36,649 nt of DNA from Kiritimatiellia bacterium (GTDB lineage: Bacteria; Verrucomicrobiota; Kiritimatiellia; RFP12; UBA1067): contig JAGCVN010000066.1 in the NCBI GenBank assembly GCA_017962315.1, forward strand, positions 1 to 36,649, in the 5' to 3' direction. Positions 1 through 8,928 of this stretch are shown here, piece by piece. Numbering within the stretch: the stretch's first letter is position 1; every line of letters begins with the position of its first letter. The notes under the pieces were generated by a model, which was not told where the DNA came from, searched no databases, and saw nothing but the letters and a program-made list of their open reading frames with translations. A program made the translations under genes and the position numbers.

Positions 1-49
1 ACGCCTGTGTAAAGTGTAAAATGGAAAATGGAAAATGAAAAATGACGAA

Positions 50-350
50 TGTTCACAAATACAAATATCGGGGACACTTGCGATTTGTGAACACGATCCA
101 AGTTACCCCCATCTACATTCCCGTGCGGAGCGCGGGCGGGGGGCTTGCCTATAACTTCACCCCACGGCTTACCGGGGAGAGGATAGCAAGTTATCCGAAT
201 CGAATCACTCGCGCCTCGGCGCGAGCGGGGGGTGCGTTCGAAAACGAGCGAGTTTTTCCATCCCTTTCCCGGAAAAACCGTCGTTTCACACTGCGAAGAT
301 GCCCTTTACCGGGTGAACCCGCTCCACACTCATGCACGAAGTCCCTAATC
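50..350 (+). repeat. Long structured repeat A, copy 1
   Basis: This non-coding stretch at the window start holds a 10-bp perfect inverted repeat (50-59 with 85-94), a GC-rich hairpin (stem 120-126 with 130-136, loop GGA), and a tail that ends near a CACGAAGTCCC motif at about 336-346. The hairpin core and the motif beside it recur at 25052-25080 (inverted) and 30101-30136. The tail resembles 30160-30265, and the 50-94 hairpin resembles 24955-25000. I see no protein-coding gene here; the short open frames are not supported. It is probably a dispersed structured DNA or RNA element, identity unknown. Confidence 0.6.
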
Positions 351-465
351 GGGTCTTCCACAAAACGTTGAAGAGCCAAATCCGGCATACGTTGTTCCTG
401 CTTTACGCAAAACCTCCTTTATGATAGGATGTCCTTGTTTTCCAACGAGGGAGGAAGGACTGAAA

Positions 466-3228
466 ATGAAGACAAGCTGGGGGTTTGGAATTCCAATGGC
501 GGCGGTCGTGTTGGTTGTCGGCGTATGCGTAGCGGGGCAGATGGAGTCGCGTCCTCTCTCGGACTTTCTTGAAACAGCTGTCCGGACGAGACGGGGGGAG
601 TGCCTGATGAACCTGGCGGGTATCACGTCCGGCGGACGCACCGTGCCGGGGGCCGCCGCCGTGGAACGCAAGGGACTGGGCGACGGTTATCAGACGAAGT
701 GGGGACTTGAAATCGGCCATCTGCGTGAGGGGGCGAGTTGCGTTTATCGAGGATTCGACTTCTCCACGCCGGAGGCGCGCGCGCTGGAATTCCACGTTTC
801 CTCCGATATGCAGGATGCGTGTATGGAGTTGTATGCTGCGGAGGACAACGGGAAGTTGCTGGGGACGGTGTTCTGTCCGTACACCGGCGGCTGGAAGAAA
901 TACGTCACCGTGAAATTCACGCTGCCCGATTCTGCGGCGGGTGTGAAGGATTTGAAAATCCGGTTCCGCCATGCGAAGCAGGGGGATCGCCCCGAACGGA
1001 ACATCGTCCCGCCTCGGCCGGATGCCGTGCCGGGCGGTGCGGTGGTGGCCGTGATGCGCCGCGCCCTCCGGCCTTCGCACGTCTACACGTACCATGTGGA
1101 GGGGCTTTCAAAGGGCGGCGGATTGTACGTGGCCGATTTCGCGAAGGGCGAGGTGAGGCGGCTTGTCGATGCCTCGGAGGGCGTGGTGCTGGACGCGCAG
1201 GTCTCGTATGACGGCAGGCAGATCCTCTTCAGCTGGAAGCGCACGATGTCCGAACCGTTCGCGATCTGGCGTATCAACGCGGACGGGACGGGGCTTGAAA
1301 AGGTGATCTACGGTTCCTGCAACAACCAGAACGCCTGCTGGTTGCCGGACGGCGGCATCGCGTTCACGAGCGACCGCAAACCCGCGTTTGCGTACTGCTG
1401 GACTTCTACGTCGCCCGTCCTCTACCGCGCCGACGGCGACGGAAAGAACGCATTGCGCATCTCCGCGAACTACCTCACCGATTTCACACCGTCCGTGATG
1501 GGCGACGGCCGCATCCTCTTCAGCCGCTGGGAATACGTAGACCGTCCCGCAATTCCGATTCAGAGCCTGTGGGCAGTCCAGCCGGACGGCACGGGGCTTT
1601 CAGGCGTCTTCGGAAACCGCGTGCTTTCACCCGCCACGTTCATGTTCGCGCACGACGTGCCGGGAAGGTCGGGGACGTACCTTTGCATCATGACTTCCCA
1701 CAATGGCCCGTGCAGCGGCGCGGTGGGATTGGTTGACGTGACGCGCGGCGGTAACGCGCAAGAGGCGATCCGCAACCTCACGCCGGAGGTGAAGGTTCCG
1801 CCGGTGGAGGACGGCATACGCGGCAACTGGATACGCGGGCCGTACACGACACCGTTCCCGGTGGACGGCGAACGTTACCTCGTTTCCCGTGGCGGCGAGA
1901 TCCAGTTGCGCCGTTACGATTCTCCCGAGGCGTGTACACTACTTCTGCCCCCGGACGGCGGGCTAGGGTGGTATTCGCCCCAGCCGCTCGCCGTCCGTGC
2001 CAAGCCCGCCGCCCTGCGCGCGAACGTGCGCGTGCCCGGCACCGGGCCGTTTGCGGAGGTGATCATGGCGGATGTGTACATCGGTCTCGAAGGGCATGTG
2101 AAGCGCGGCGAGATCAAGCGTATTGCGGTCGTCCAGGAGATGGAGAAGGACATCCGCGCCGAGACCGACAAGCGCCAGTTCGGGTTTCAGTTTCCCGTGG
2201 TGAGCTGCGGCGCCACCTACGCGCCGAAGCGCGTGTGGGGATTCGCGGAGGTGGAGGCGGACGGCAGCGCGCACTTCCTTGCGCCGGCGAATGCGCCCAT
2301 CTACTTCCTGCCGCTCGACGCGGAAGGGCGCGCGCTCCAGCGGATGCGCACCTTCACGCATTTCATGCCGGGCGAGCGGCAGAGCTGCATCGGATGCCAC
2401 GCGAACCGCAACTACGTCTCGGTCTCCCCCGCGCAGATCGGTAAGTCCATCGCCGCGCAGCGTCCCGCCGCGCGCCTCCTCCCTCCGACGTGGGGCAGCG
2501 ACAACGGCTTCAGTTTCCCCCGCAACGTCCAGCCCGTCCTCACCCGCCACTGCGTGAAGTGTCACAGCGGAGCCGACGGCGCACCGGAACCGGAACTCAC
2601 GGGCGACCGCACCGACTATTTCAACGTCGCCTACGAAAACCTCGCCCGAAAGGGAACCGGGGCCGAAAGCGGCCGCGACGTGAAATCCTACATGAAAAAC
2701 TTCGGCAAGAACCCCTATACCTCGTGGATCCCCACTTATAACGGTTTGGAGGAGAACATCCTCTGGATCACGCCGAAAACGTGGGGTAGCCCCGTGAGCA
2801 GACTCTCGCAGATTGTCGCGAGCGGGCATCCCCGCAAGGACGGCAAACCGCGCGTCGCGTTGACGGATGACGAACGGCTTCGCATCCACTTGTGGATCGA
2901 CCTGAACGTCCCGTACTACGGCACGTCGCAAAGCCACCAGAACGACCTGCGCGGCTGCCGCCGCGTGTTGCCGAAATCGATCCTCGACGTGAAGGCGGAG
3001 ATTGAAAAACGCAAAGGTGTGAAGCTCCCGTACCAGTTCTACGTGCGCTACGACCACCCGGAACGTAATCCCTGGCTCAAGGAAGGGCTTGCGAAGGGGA
3101 TTTTCGAGGATGCCGGCGATCCCGACTACAAACGGCTTCTCGGCGAAATCGAGAAAGCGCGCCCGATGCTCGACCTCCGTAACGACATCGACTTCCGCGA
3201 TGTCATGGAGGGTGGGGAACCCTTGTAG
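466..3228 (+). CDS. Exported hydrazine-synthase-alpha-like protein: TolB propeller plus cytochrome c domain
   Basis: This 920-residue protein starts at ATG 466 behind a GAGGGAGGAAGG ribosome site at 448-459; an in-frame ATG at 421 has none. An N-terminal hydrophobic segment (about residues 5-24) looks like a signal peptide. A region after about residue 200 has TolB/WD40-like propeller repeats with DGRILF- and DGGIAF-type strands. Two CxxCH haem c motifs lie at residues 641-645 (CIGCH) and 696-700 (CVKCH). This order matches the family related to the alpha subunit of anammox hydrazine synthase, which is widespread in PVC bacteria that do not do anammox. Only the fold and haem attachment are supported, so a hydrazine role should not be assumed; a periplasmic electron-transfer or binding role is more likely. 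It stands alone, convergent with the type III secretion operon and separated from it by a hairpin terminator. Confidence 0.8.
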   Translation: MKTSWGFGIPMAAVVLVVGVCVAGQMESRPLSDFLETAVRTRRGECLMNLAGITSGGRTVPGAAAVERKGLGDGYQTKWGLEIGHLREGASCVYRGFDFSTPEARALEFHVSSDMQDACMELYAAEDNGKLLGTVFCPYTGGWKKYVTVKFTLPDSAAGVKDLKIRFRHAKQGDRPERNIVPPRPDAVPGGAVVAVMRRALRPSHVYTYHVEGLSKGGGLYVADFAKGEVRRLVDASEGVVLDAQVSYDGRQILFSWKRTMSEPFAIWRINADGTGLEKVIYGSCNNQNACWLPDGGIAFTSDRKPAFAYCWTSTSPVLYRADGDGKNALRISANYLTDFTPSVMGDGRILFSRWEYVDRPAIPIQSLWAVQPDGTGLSGVFGNRVLSPATFMFAHDVPGRSGTYLCIMTSHNGPCSGAVGLVDVTRGGNAQEAIRNLTPEVKVPPVEDGIRGNWIRGPYTTPFPVDGERYLVSRGGEIQLRRYDSPEACTLLLPPDGGLGWYSPQPLAVRAKPAALRANVRVPGTGPFAEVIMADVYIGLEGHVKRGEIKRIAVVQEMEKDIRAETDKRQFGFQFPVVSCGATYAPKRVWGFAEVEADGSAHFLAPANAPIYFLPLDAEGRALQRMRTFTHFMPGERQSCIGCHANRNYVSVSPAQIGKSIAAQRPAARLLPPTWGSDNGFSFPRNVQPVLTRHCVKCHSGADGAPEPELTGDRTDYFNVAYENLARKGTGAESGRDVKSYMKNFGKNPYTSWIPTYNGLEENILWITPKTWGSPVSRLSQIVASGHPRKDGKPRVALTDDERLRIHLWIDLNVPYYGTSQSHQNDLRGCRRVLPKSILDVKAEIEKRKGVKLPYQFYVRYDHPERNPWLKEGLAKGIFEDAGDPDYKRLLGEIEKARPMLDLRNDIDFRDVMEGGEPL

Positions 3229-3244
3229 AATCCCCAAAAATCAA

Positions 3245-3275
3245 AGCGGTGTCCGCTTTTGGGGCGGACACCGCT
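3245..3275. terminator. Bidirectional hairpin terminator between convergent genes
   Basis: A perfect 12-bp stem (3245-3256 with 3264-3275) surrounds a 7-base loop. The flanks CCCCA and TGGGG can extend it. On the minus strand a T-rich stretch follows the hairpin, as expected for the end of the type III secretion operon; on the plus strand it closes the cytochrome gene. Confidence 0.8.
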
Positions 3276-3297
3276 CTGGGGTTGAGAGACGACGGCG

Positions 3298-4368
3298 TCA
3301 GATCATCTGCGTCATGTTGTTGACGATGGCATTGTCCGTCTCTGTCTTGCTCTGGACCATCTCCACGAGATTGCCGAAGACCGCCTGGAGTTTTTCCAGG
3401 ATTTCCTGGAGTTCTTCCTGCGTTTCTTCCAGCATCTGCTGCATCAAGGCGACGTACTTGTTCATCTCCTTGGCATCGGCATTCGCGTTCTGGGCGTCGT
3501 AGTTGTAGGCCGTCGAGAAGCCGGAGGTGACCGCGCCGGCGAGGCCGGAGGCGGTGTTCGCGATCTGGACGCCGATCATCACGACGCGCGCCACCGTGTT
3601 GGCGACATCGCCCGCGGCCTTTATCGACGCGCCCAGGCTGACGCCGCACGTGGCAAGGCTGGCGACGAGGAAGATGCCGCTGTAGATGCCCTGCGCCCAG
3701 GCTTTCGCCTCGTTTTTCGACATACCCTGGTTATTGTGGAGGCTGTCCGCGATGGCATCCACGATCTTCTCCGCCGCGCCCGTCTCGCTCAGCACGAGGG
3801 AGGAGACGGCGATTGCCGCGCCCGCCCAGGCGATGCCGGCGGCGATTCCGCCTGTCACGACGGTCAGGACGATCGCCGTGACGACCGCGAAGACCGCGCC
3901 GAGCCACCCCAGCGCACGCTGCGCCCTGGCTGCGGCTTCGGCTTTCTTCGCAGCCTTGATCGATTCGTCGATCTTGTCCAGCCGTTCCGTGTGGCGCTTG
4001 TCCATCACGCCCTGCTGCTCCTTGATGCGCTTCTGCGCCAATTCGCTCTGGTACTGGTCGTTTTCCAGCTGGAGGAAGGCGACGAGTTTCTCAAGGTCTG
4101 CAAACTTCGCGTCGATGTTTTCCGGATCGTCCAGAATCGGCGCACCGGTCGTGCCGGATGCCCCGATCCGTTCCGAGGACTGGGACTTGGTGGTGGTCGT
4201 GACGGTGATGGTCTTCTGGATGAGGGAGACGACTTCACGTACGACTTCCGAAGTCTTGTCCTTCACCTTGCCGTCGGCGGAACCACCGGAGACGGCCTGT
4301 TCCATCAGCGAGGGATCCGGGAATACGGGAATGTTTTTCCCTGTGTTCAAAGAAACATTCTCAGTCAT
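3298..4368 (-). CDS. sctE: Type III secretion translocon pore protein, SctE (YopB/SipB-like)
   Basis: This 356-residue protein begins behind a clear AAAGGAG site. Its layout is that of the major translocator: a disordered N-terminus, a coiled coil at about residues 85-150, a long hydrophobic hairpin region (about 153-193), a second hydrophobic segment (about 228-250), an amphipathic stretch, and a C-terminal coiled coil at about 305-345. Proteins of this family are secreted through the needle and insert in the target-cell membrane to form a pore. It is the last gene of the operon, 4 bases after its probable chaperone gene, which is the usual chaperone-translocator pairing. The family call rests on architecture and context rather than on a catalytic motif. 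Confidence 0.75.
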   Translation of the reverse strand: MTENVSLNTGKNIPVFPDPSLMEQAVSGGSADGKVKDKTSEVVREVVSLIQKTITVTTTTKSQSSERIGASGTTGAPILDDPENIDAKFADLEKLVAFLQLENDQYQSELAQKRIKEQQGVMDKRHTERLDKIDESIKAAKKAEAAARAQRALGWLGAVFAVVTAIVLTVVTGGIAAGIAWAGAAIAVSSLVLSETGAAEKIVDAIADSLHNNQGMSKNEAKAWAQGIYSGIFLVASLATCGVSLGASIKAAGDVANTVARVVMIGVQIANTASGLAGAVTSGFSTAYNYDAQNANADAKEMNKYVALMQQMLEETQEELQEILEKLQAVFGNLVEMVQSKTETDNAIVNNMTQMI

Positions 4369-4372
4369 GGCG

Positions 4373-4876
4373 TTACTCCTTTATTGCTGTCATCTTTTCC
4401 TGTAGCGCGGCGGCCTTGGCGCGATACTCTTTGCCGAGTTCGGTGTCGGCTGGGCAGTATTCTTCAATCGCGGCGAGCGCGGAGGCCGCGTTCGCGGTGT
4501 CGCCCATGGCGAGGTAGCACTCGGCAGCGTAGTAGGGCGGTTTGGGGTTCTTGAGGTCGAGGAACGCCGCGTAACCGTAGCTCGTGACCGCACCGGAGAA
4601 GTTCTTCTTCATCTGCTGGACGGCGCCCAGCGCGGTCCAGTACTTCGGCTCCAGGTGGTCGAACAGGACGAGAAACCGGAACACCTTGTCCGCGTCGTCA
4701 TACCGGCCGGTCTGGTAGAAACCGTAGCCCATCTGGTAGACGGCGTCCAGTTCGTTGACCGTGATCCCTTTGAGTTCGCCCAGCGTCGCGCCGTCGTTGA
4801 AAACCTTCTTCGCGGCTGCCTCGATTTCTTTCATCGTGGTCTCGTCCACGCTGAAATCCTTGATCGTATCGCTCAT
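4373..4876 (-). CDS. Type III secretion class II chaperone (SycD/LcrH/SicA family)
   Basis: This 167-residue TPR protein matches the LcrH/SycD chaperone pattern. It has an N-terminal helix, then tandem TPR-like helices: the Y-x-x-G-x-x-x-Y-x-x-G-x-Y-D-D-A segment at about residues 48-62, followed by repeats to about 150. Its length is that of the family (about 160-170 residues). Such chaperones stay in the cytoplasm, bind the translocators before export and keep the hydrophobic segments soluble. It lies directly upstream of the SctE-like gene and downstream of the other secreted components. The ribosome site is GAAAGGAA. Confidence 0.85.
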   Translation of the reverse strand: MSDTIKDFSVDETTMKEIEAAAKKVFNDGATLGELKGITVNELDAVYQMGYGFYQTGRYDDADKVFRFLVLFDHLEPKYWTALGAVQQMKKNFSGAVTSYGYAAFLDLKNPKPPYYAAECYLAMGDTANAASALAAIEEYCPADTELGKEYRAKAAALQEKMTAIKE

Positions 4877-4929
4877 CTTGTCGTTCCTTTCGTTGGTGTT
4901 TGGTGTGTGATGTGGTGGTTGTTGTCGTC

Positions 4930-5772
4930 TTAGACGCGGGTGTCGCGCCGTTCCAGAATTTCCTCGCGAAGGTCTTCCAGGACTTTCTCGATCGACTCGC
5001 GGATAATCTCGACGGGAATGGCCTTTTTCGCCTCTTCGTCGTCTTTGTCCTTCGCATCGAGAGTGATTTCCTGCGCGGCGGTGGCATCGCTGGCGGAGAT
5101 CCGGATGGCGTCCGAAAGGGTCTGCATCGCCTTGAAGTCGAGCTTGCCGATATGGTTCTGGAGTTCCTCCCGTGTCGCTTTCACGTTGCTTTGCAGCGAC
5201 GCGATCATCGCTTCGGACTCCGTGACGGCCTTTTCAAGCGCCGCGATTTCCTCCTCGGTCGGGACGGCGGCCTCTTCGCTGATCTCGGTCTCCGTCTCTT
5301 TTGTCTCGACCTCTTTTTCGACGGTGGCTTCGGATTCCTCGACGGCGCTTTCCTCTTTTGCGGCGGCCTTCTCATCGGCTTCCTCTTTGAGGCGGCGCGC
5401 GGTCTCCAGCTGCGTTTTGCGCTCTTCGAGCGTGGTGGTCTCGCGTTCGATGGCGGCGTCCAGTTCCTCGATCTTGAGGGCGAGGAGCTGCATGGCGTTG
5501 GACTCGCTCTGTTCGATCGCGTTCTTCGCCACGAGCTGTTCGAGTGCGCCGGAGAGCTTGATGGAGGCGAGCTGTGAACGCTTTTCGGCGCTTTCGGCTC
5601 TCAGCTGCATCAGCAGTTTTTCAAGGTCGCCGATTCCCGCCGACGTCACCGTCACGTTCTTTCCGCCGAGCAGGGGGGCGACCGGCTTGCCGGCGGCGGC
5701 TTCCTGCGGCTGGGTTCCGGGGGCACCCAGGACGGGGGCTTCCGCCCCCTTGTTGAGAATGGAGATGTTCAT
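4930..5772 (-). CDS. Coiled-coil protein of the type III secretion operon
   Basis: This 280-residue protein is not recognised as a family. It has a Gly/Pro-rich N-terminus, long heptad-like helices at about residues 48-130, a highly acidic Glu/Lys/Thr segment at about 130-175, another coiled coil at about 175-215 and a charged C-terminal helix. It has no signal peptide or membrane segment. Its position between the SctB-like translocator and the LcrH-type chaperone is where needle-tip or other secreted translocon components are encoded in known systems, so a secreted accessory or tip protein is a reasonable inference. It starts behind GAAAGGAG. Confidence 0.65.
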   Translation of the reverse strand: MNISILNKGAEAPVLGAPGTQPQEAAAGKPVAPLLGGKNVTVTSAGIGDLEKLLMQLRAESAEKRSQLASIKLSGALEQLVAKNAIEQSESNAMQLLALKIEELDAAIERETTTLEERKTQLETARRLKEEADEKAAAKEESAVEESEATVEKEVETKETETEISEEAAVPTEEEIAALEKAVTESEAMIASLQSNVKATREELQNHIGKLDFKAMQTLSDAIRISASDATAAQEITLDAKDKDDEEAKKAIPVEIIRESIEKVLEDLREEILERRDTRV

Positions 5773-5798
5773 GGCTTGCTCCTTTCGCGGGCTGCGCG

Positions 5799-7373
5799 TT
5801 AGACGCGGATTGCTTCCATCAGGGACTCGTTTTCGGCGGAGAGGACGGCCTGCATCAACTGGATCACCGCCTGGACGACGTTCTGCCCTTGGGCGAAGAG
5901 GTCTTTGATCTGGTCCAGTTGTTCGCGGTGCAGTTCCTGCTCCACGCCTTCCATCGTCGCGGCGGCGCGCTTCTGTTCGGCGACCATGTTGCCGATGTTG
6001 CCGACCATCTGCGAGACGCTCATGCTGAGCTGCTGGATGCCCATCCAGCGGTTCATCATCTGCTGGGAGGTGGTGAACTTCGTGTTGAGTTCCAGCTCGT
6101 GCTTGGCGAAGTCGTACCCGCGCTGCGCTTTGGCGATGTCGAGGTTCTTCATCTCCGGGGAGGCGTAGACGCTCTTCAGCTGGGTGGTGTACGCCTTGAG
6201 GTAGGTGCTGCGGGTCTCGGCGGTTTTGATGTCGTTCTTCAAGGTGTTGATCTCGCCGGTGAGTTCCGCTTTCCGGTCCGGATTCTTGCAGGTGGACAGC
6301 TCGTTCTGCTTGGCCGCGAGTTCGGTCTTCTTGAGGGAAAGCCCCGCGTCGGTCGCCTTGATTTCGGCGTCGAGCTTGCTGAAGAAGCCGTGTTCGAGGG
6401 TACGCTCATGCAGCTTGGCGGATTCAAGGCCGCGTGTCGCGTTGTCGAATTCCGTCTGTGCGGCCTGGACTTCCTCCGCCGTCGCGGTGGGCGGCTCGGC
6501 GGCGGCGCCCTCCCTGACTTGGTTAAGCCGTTCGGTGGCCGTGTTGAGGCGCGTCTCGGCGGCGGTCGTGTTGTTTTTTGCCCCGCCGATCTGCTCCTGG
6601 AACAGCGTACGGGCGTCGGCGAACTTGCCGTTCACTTCCGTCTGGATGGCTTCCGGCGTCTGGTTTTTGACGCTGGTGAACATTTGCGAGGCGGCGGCGG
6701 GATCGTTCTCCAGCATCGTCATCTTCAACATGTCGCTCGGCCCCTTGAGGGTGGAGGTCGCGTCGGACTGCTGCGTGAACGCCTTGGCCTGGTTGTACAT
6801 TGCCAGTCCGCTCATGACGCCCGAAATCGCTGTGGAGACGCAACCCATGACGAGCGAGATCACCGCCGCGTTGCGCATTTCTTCGGCCTGGGTCTGGATG
6901 GCGTGTTGGATCTGCGCGTTTTCGGTCTGGCGGATTTCGCGTGCCGTGTCGCGCTGTTTCTGGGCTACCTCAACCATGAGCGCCATCAGCGCGTAGAGGT
7001 CGAACAACGCCTTCGATGTGTTGCCGCTGTGTACGGTTGTGGAGAAGGTGCTCGCCTGCTTCATCACCAGGGAGAAGTCGGCCTCCGAGAGGATGCCGCC
7101 GTTTGCGAGCTTTTCAAGTCCTGCAACCAGCTTGTCGGCGAGGTTCTGGAGCGCGGCCGTGTCCAGCGGGTGTTCCGGGGCGTCGAGTTGGGGGATGGTG
7201 ACGGTCGCCGTGCGTGTCACGCCGTCCGCCCCTTTCGTCGTCAGCGTCAGGACGCCTTTGTCGGAGACGGTGATCTCCCCGTTGACGCCTTCGTTGCCGG
7301 AAGCGTTCATCAGGTCTGACACGGACTGCCAGTTCACCTGGGTTGTTGCGTTGTTTGTGTTGACGTTGATCAT
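5799..7373 (-). CDS. Putative type III secretion translocator, SctB-like (EspB/SipC type)
   Basis: This 524-residue protein starts behind AAGGAGAG. Residues 121-170 form a helix with an L-x-x-LMALM-x-E-x-AQKQRD-x-ARE pattern, followed by one hydrophobic segment at about 168-192. This is the arrangement of the minor translocators of EspB/SipC type. Long coiled coils cover about 250-420, and a C-terminal amphipathic region (about 440-524) is rich in Gln and Met. No signal peptide is present, as expected for a type III substrate. With the SctE-like protein and the shared chaperone it would complete the translocon. It is longer than typical SctB proteins, so a different translocon role is possible. 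Confidence 0.6.
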   Translation of the reverse strand: MINVNTNNATTQVNWQSVSDLMNASGNEGVNGEITVSDKGVLTLTTKGADGVTRTATVTIPQLDAPEHPLDTAALQNLADKLVAGLEKLANGGILSEADFSLVMKQASTFSTTVHSGNTSKALFDLYALMALMVEVAQKQRDTAREIRQTENAQIQHAIQTQAEEMRNAAVISLVMGCVSTAISGVMSGLAMYNQAKAFTQQSDATSTLKGPSDMLKMTMLENDPAAASQMFTSVKNQTPEAIQTEVNGKFADARTLFQEQIGGAKNNTTAAETRLNTATERLNQVREGAAAEPPTATAEEVQAAQTEFDNATRGLESAKLHERTLEHGFFSKLDAEIKATDAGLSLKKTELAAKQNELSTCKNPDRKAELTGEINTLKNDIKTAETRSTYLKAYTTQLKSVYASPEMKNLDIAKAQRGYDFAKHELELNTKFTTSQQMMNRWMGIQQLSMSVSQMVGNIGNMVAEQKRAAATMEGVEQELHREQLDQIKDLFAQGQNVVQAVIQLMQAVLSAENESLMEAIRV

Positions 7374-7431
7374 GGTTTCTCTCCTTGTGTTTGTCGGATT
7401 CGCCCTGTATACGGCGGCATGGGCGGAAAGG

Positions 7432-7794
7432 TTACATGCGAAATGGCTGCATCATCGTGCCGAAACGCCGGCGGCGGTTGTCGAGGTCGCCCTGCGTGTC
7501 CTCCGCGCCCCAGCTGGGGGTGTCGGCGTAGGGCGGGACGGGCGCCCCCGTCATCTCGTCCTCTTCCAGTTCCGGCAGTCCGCGACGCTTCAACTCCTCG
7601 TTCACCAGCCTCCGCTGTTCGGCGGAGAGCTTCAGGTTCAACGCCTGTTCGCGCGTGAGCCCCTGCGCGGCGAGCAGCCTGTCCGTCTCGGCGATGCGGA
7701 GTTCCGCCTGGGAGACGGCGTTCTCGCTCTCCTCGATAGTCCTCCTGATTTTCGCGAGGTACTCCTTCACGTCTCTGTCTTTCTCTTCTTCCAT
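7432..7794 (-). CDS. Small coiled-coil protein of the type III secretion operon
   Basis: This 120-residue charged protein is unrecognised. Residues 1-75 are predicted by eye to be a continuous helix or coiled coil; the C-terminal third is Pro- and Arg-rich. It sits 13 bases downstream of sctU and starts behind AAAGGGG. Size and position suggest a small chaperone or regulator of export, but no family motif is visible. Confidence 0.6.
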   Translation of the reverse strand: MEEEKDRDVKEYLAKIRRTIEESENAVSQAELRIAETDRLLAAQGLTREQALNLKLSAEQRRLVNEELKRRGLPELEEDEMTGAPVPPYADTPSWGAEDTQGDLDNRRRRFGTMMQPFRM

Positions 7795-7807
7795 TGTCTG
7801 CCCCTTT

Positions 7808-8899
7808 CTAAAGCGTCACGGAATCGAGCGCTTCTTCCTCTTTCTTTGCGTCGTTCAACGATTTGACCCACTTCAAGACCTGTGCCACCGGTTCGACGAG
7901 GTGGACCGGGATGTATTCTTCGGGTTTGACTTCCGCGAAGAGCTTCCGCGCGAGCGGCACGTTCTCCATGATCGGGATGCCTTCCTCCATCGCGACGCGC
8001 CGGATCACCGCCGCCATGCGGTCCGCCCCCGTGATCGTCACTTTCGGGAGGGGCGACTCTTCCGGCGCGTACCGGATGCCGACGGCGAGGTGCGTCGGGT
8101 TCGTCACCACGACGGAGGACTGCTTGGTCGCCGCCACCGGGTCCGGGCCGTTCAGGATTTCATCGCGGAACTGCCGCTGCGCCTGTTTGATTTCGGTGGA
8201 TCCCTCCATCTCCTTGTATTCGCGCTTCACCTCGTCCTTGGTCATCATCATCTGCTTGGTGAAGTTTTTCTGCTGGAAGAAACGGTCTACCGCCGCGATC
8301 ACAATGTACCCGAACGCCGTGTATCCCGCGAGGCGTTTCAGAATCGTCGCGAGGCAGGGCAGGATGTCGTCGATCGTCCCGTAGCAGAGCGGCAGGAGTT
8401 CGGGGATAGAGGCTTTGACCAGCTTCCAGATGAGGTAGCTGAGGAAGGTCACCTTCACGCAGTTCTTGAAGAACTCGAAAAAATTCTTCATCGAGAAGAT
8501 GCGCTTAAACCCCTCCGCCGGATTGAGTTTCGAGAGGTTCGGTTTCAGCGGTTCCCCCGTGAAGAGGAATCCGATCTGGCACATATTCGCCGCGACACCG
8601 ACGACCGCCGCGACCAGCACGAAGATGAACGAGTGTTTGCAGACCACCCAGGTCGTGTCAACCCCTGCGATCCCGATTGCGTGGAACGAGTCCATGCCGT
8701 AGGAACGCCCGACGAAGGTAATCAACCCTTCCAGATCGTTCACCAGCACCATCGCAAGAAGCGCGGTAAGGTACATCAAGACCACGAGCAAAGCCGTCGA
8801 CACCACGTCCTTGCTCGTGCATACCTGTCCTTTCTGGCGCGCGTCCCGCAACTTTTTTGCGGTGGGCATCTCGGTTTTTTCGCCGCCTTCGTCGGCCAT
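7808..8899 (-). CDS. sctU: Type III secretion export apparatus switch protein SctU (YscU/FlhB family)
   Basis: This 363-residue inner-membrane protein is of the FlhB/YscU family. The N-terminus carries the family pattern around residues 8-25 (EMPTAKKLRDARQKGQ). Several hydrophobic segments follow to about residue 210, then the cytoplasmic domain. The self-cleaving NPTH motif is at residues 267-270, followed by the usual HLAVGIRY strand. The family cleaves between N and P and switches substrate class from needle to translocators. It is the first gene of the operon, behind GGAACGGAG, and has its own promoter. The lack of flagellar genes and the translocon genes downstream point to an injectisome rather than a flagellum. 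The rest of the apparatus must be encoded outside this window. Confidence 0.93.
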   Translation of the reverse strand: MADEGGEKTEMPTAKKLRDARQKGQVCTSKDVVSTALLVVLMYLTALLAMVLVNDLEGLITFVGRSYGMDSFHAIGIAGVDTTWVVCKHSFIFVLVAAVVGVAANMCQIGFLFTGEPLKPNLSKLNPAEGFKRIFSMKNFFEFFKNCVKVTFLSYLIWKLVKASIPELLPLCYGTIDDILPCLATILKRLAGYTAFGYIVIAAVDRFFQQKNFTKQMMMTKDEVKREYKEMEGSTEIKQAQRQFRDEILNGPDPVAATKQSSVVVTNPTHLAVGIRYAPEESPLPKVTITGADRMAAVIRRVAMEEGIPIMENVPLARKLFAEVKPEEYIPVHLVEPVAQVLKWVKSLNDAKKEEEALDSVTL

Positions 8900-8928
8900 C
8901 GTCGCACTCCGTTCCTAAAACAAGGGGT

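Noticed and set aside
466..3228. Calling the first gene a true hydrazine synthase subunit
   Set aside because: There are no partner subunits or anammox genes, and this family is common in PVC bacteria without that metabolism.
5889..7319. A 476-codon plus-strand open frame opposite the SctB-like gene
   Set aside because: It is antisense to a gene embedded in a well-spaced operon with good ribosome sites; the product is Arg/Gly/Leu-rich filler typical of shadows.
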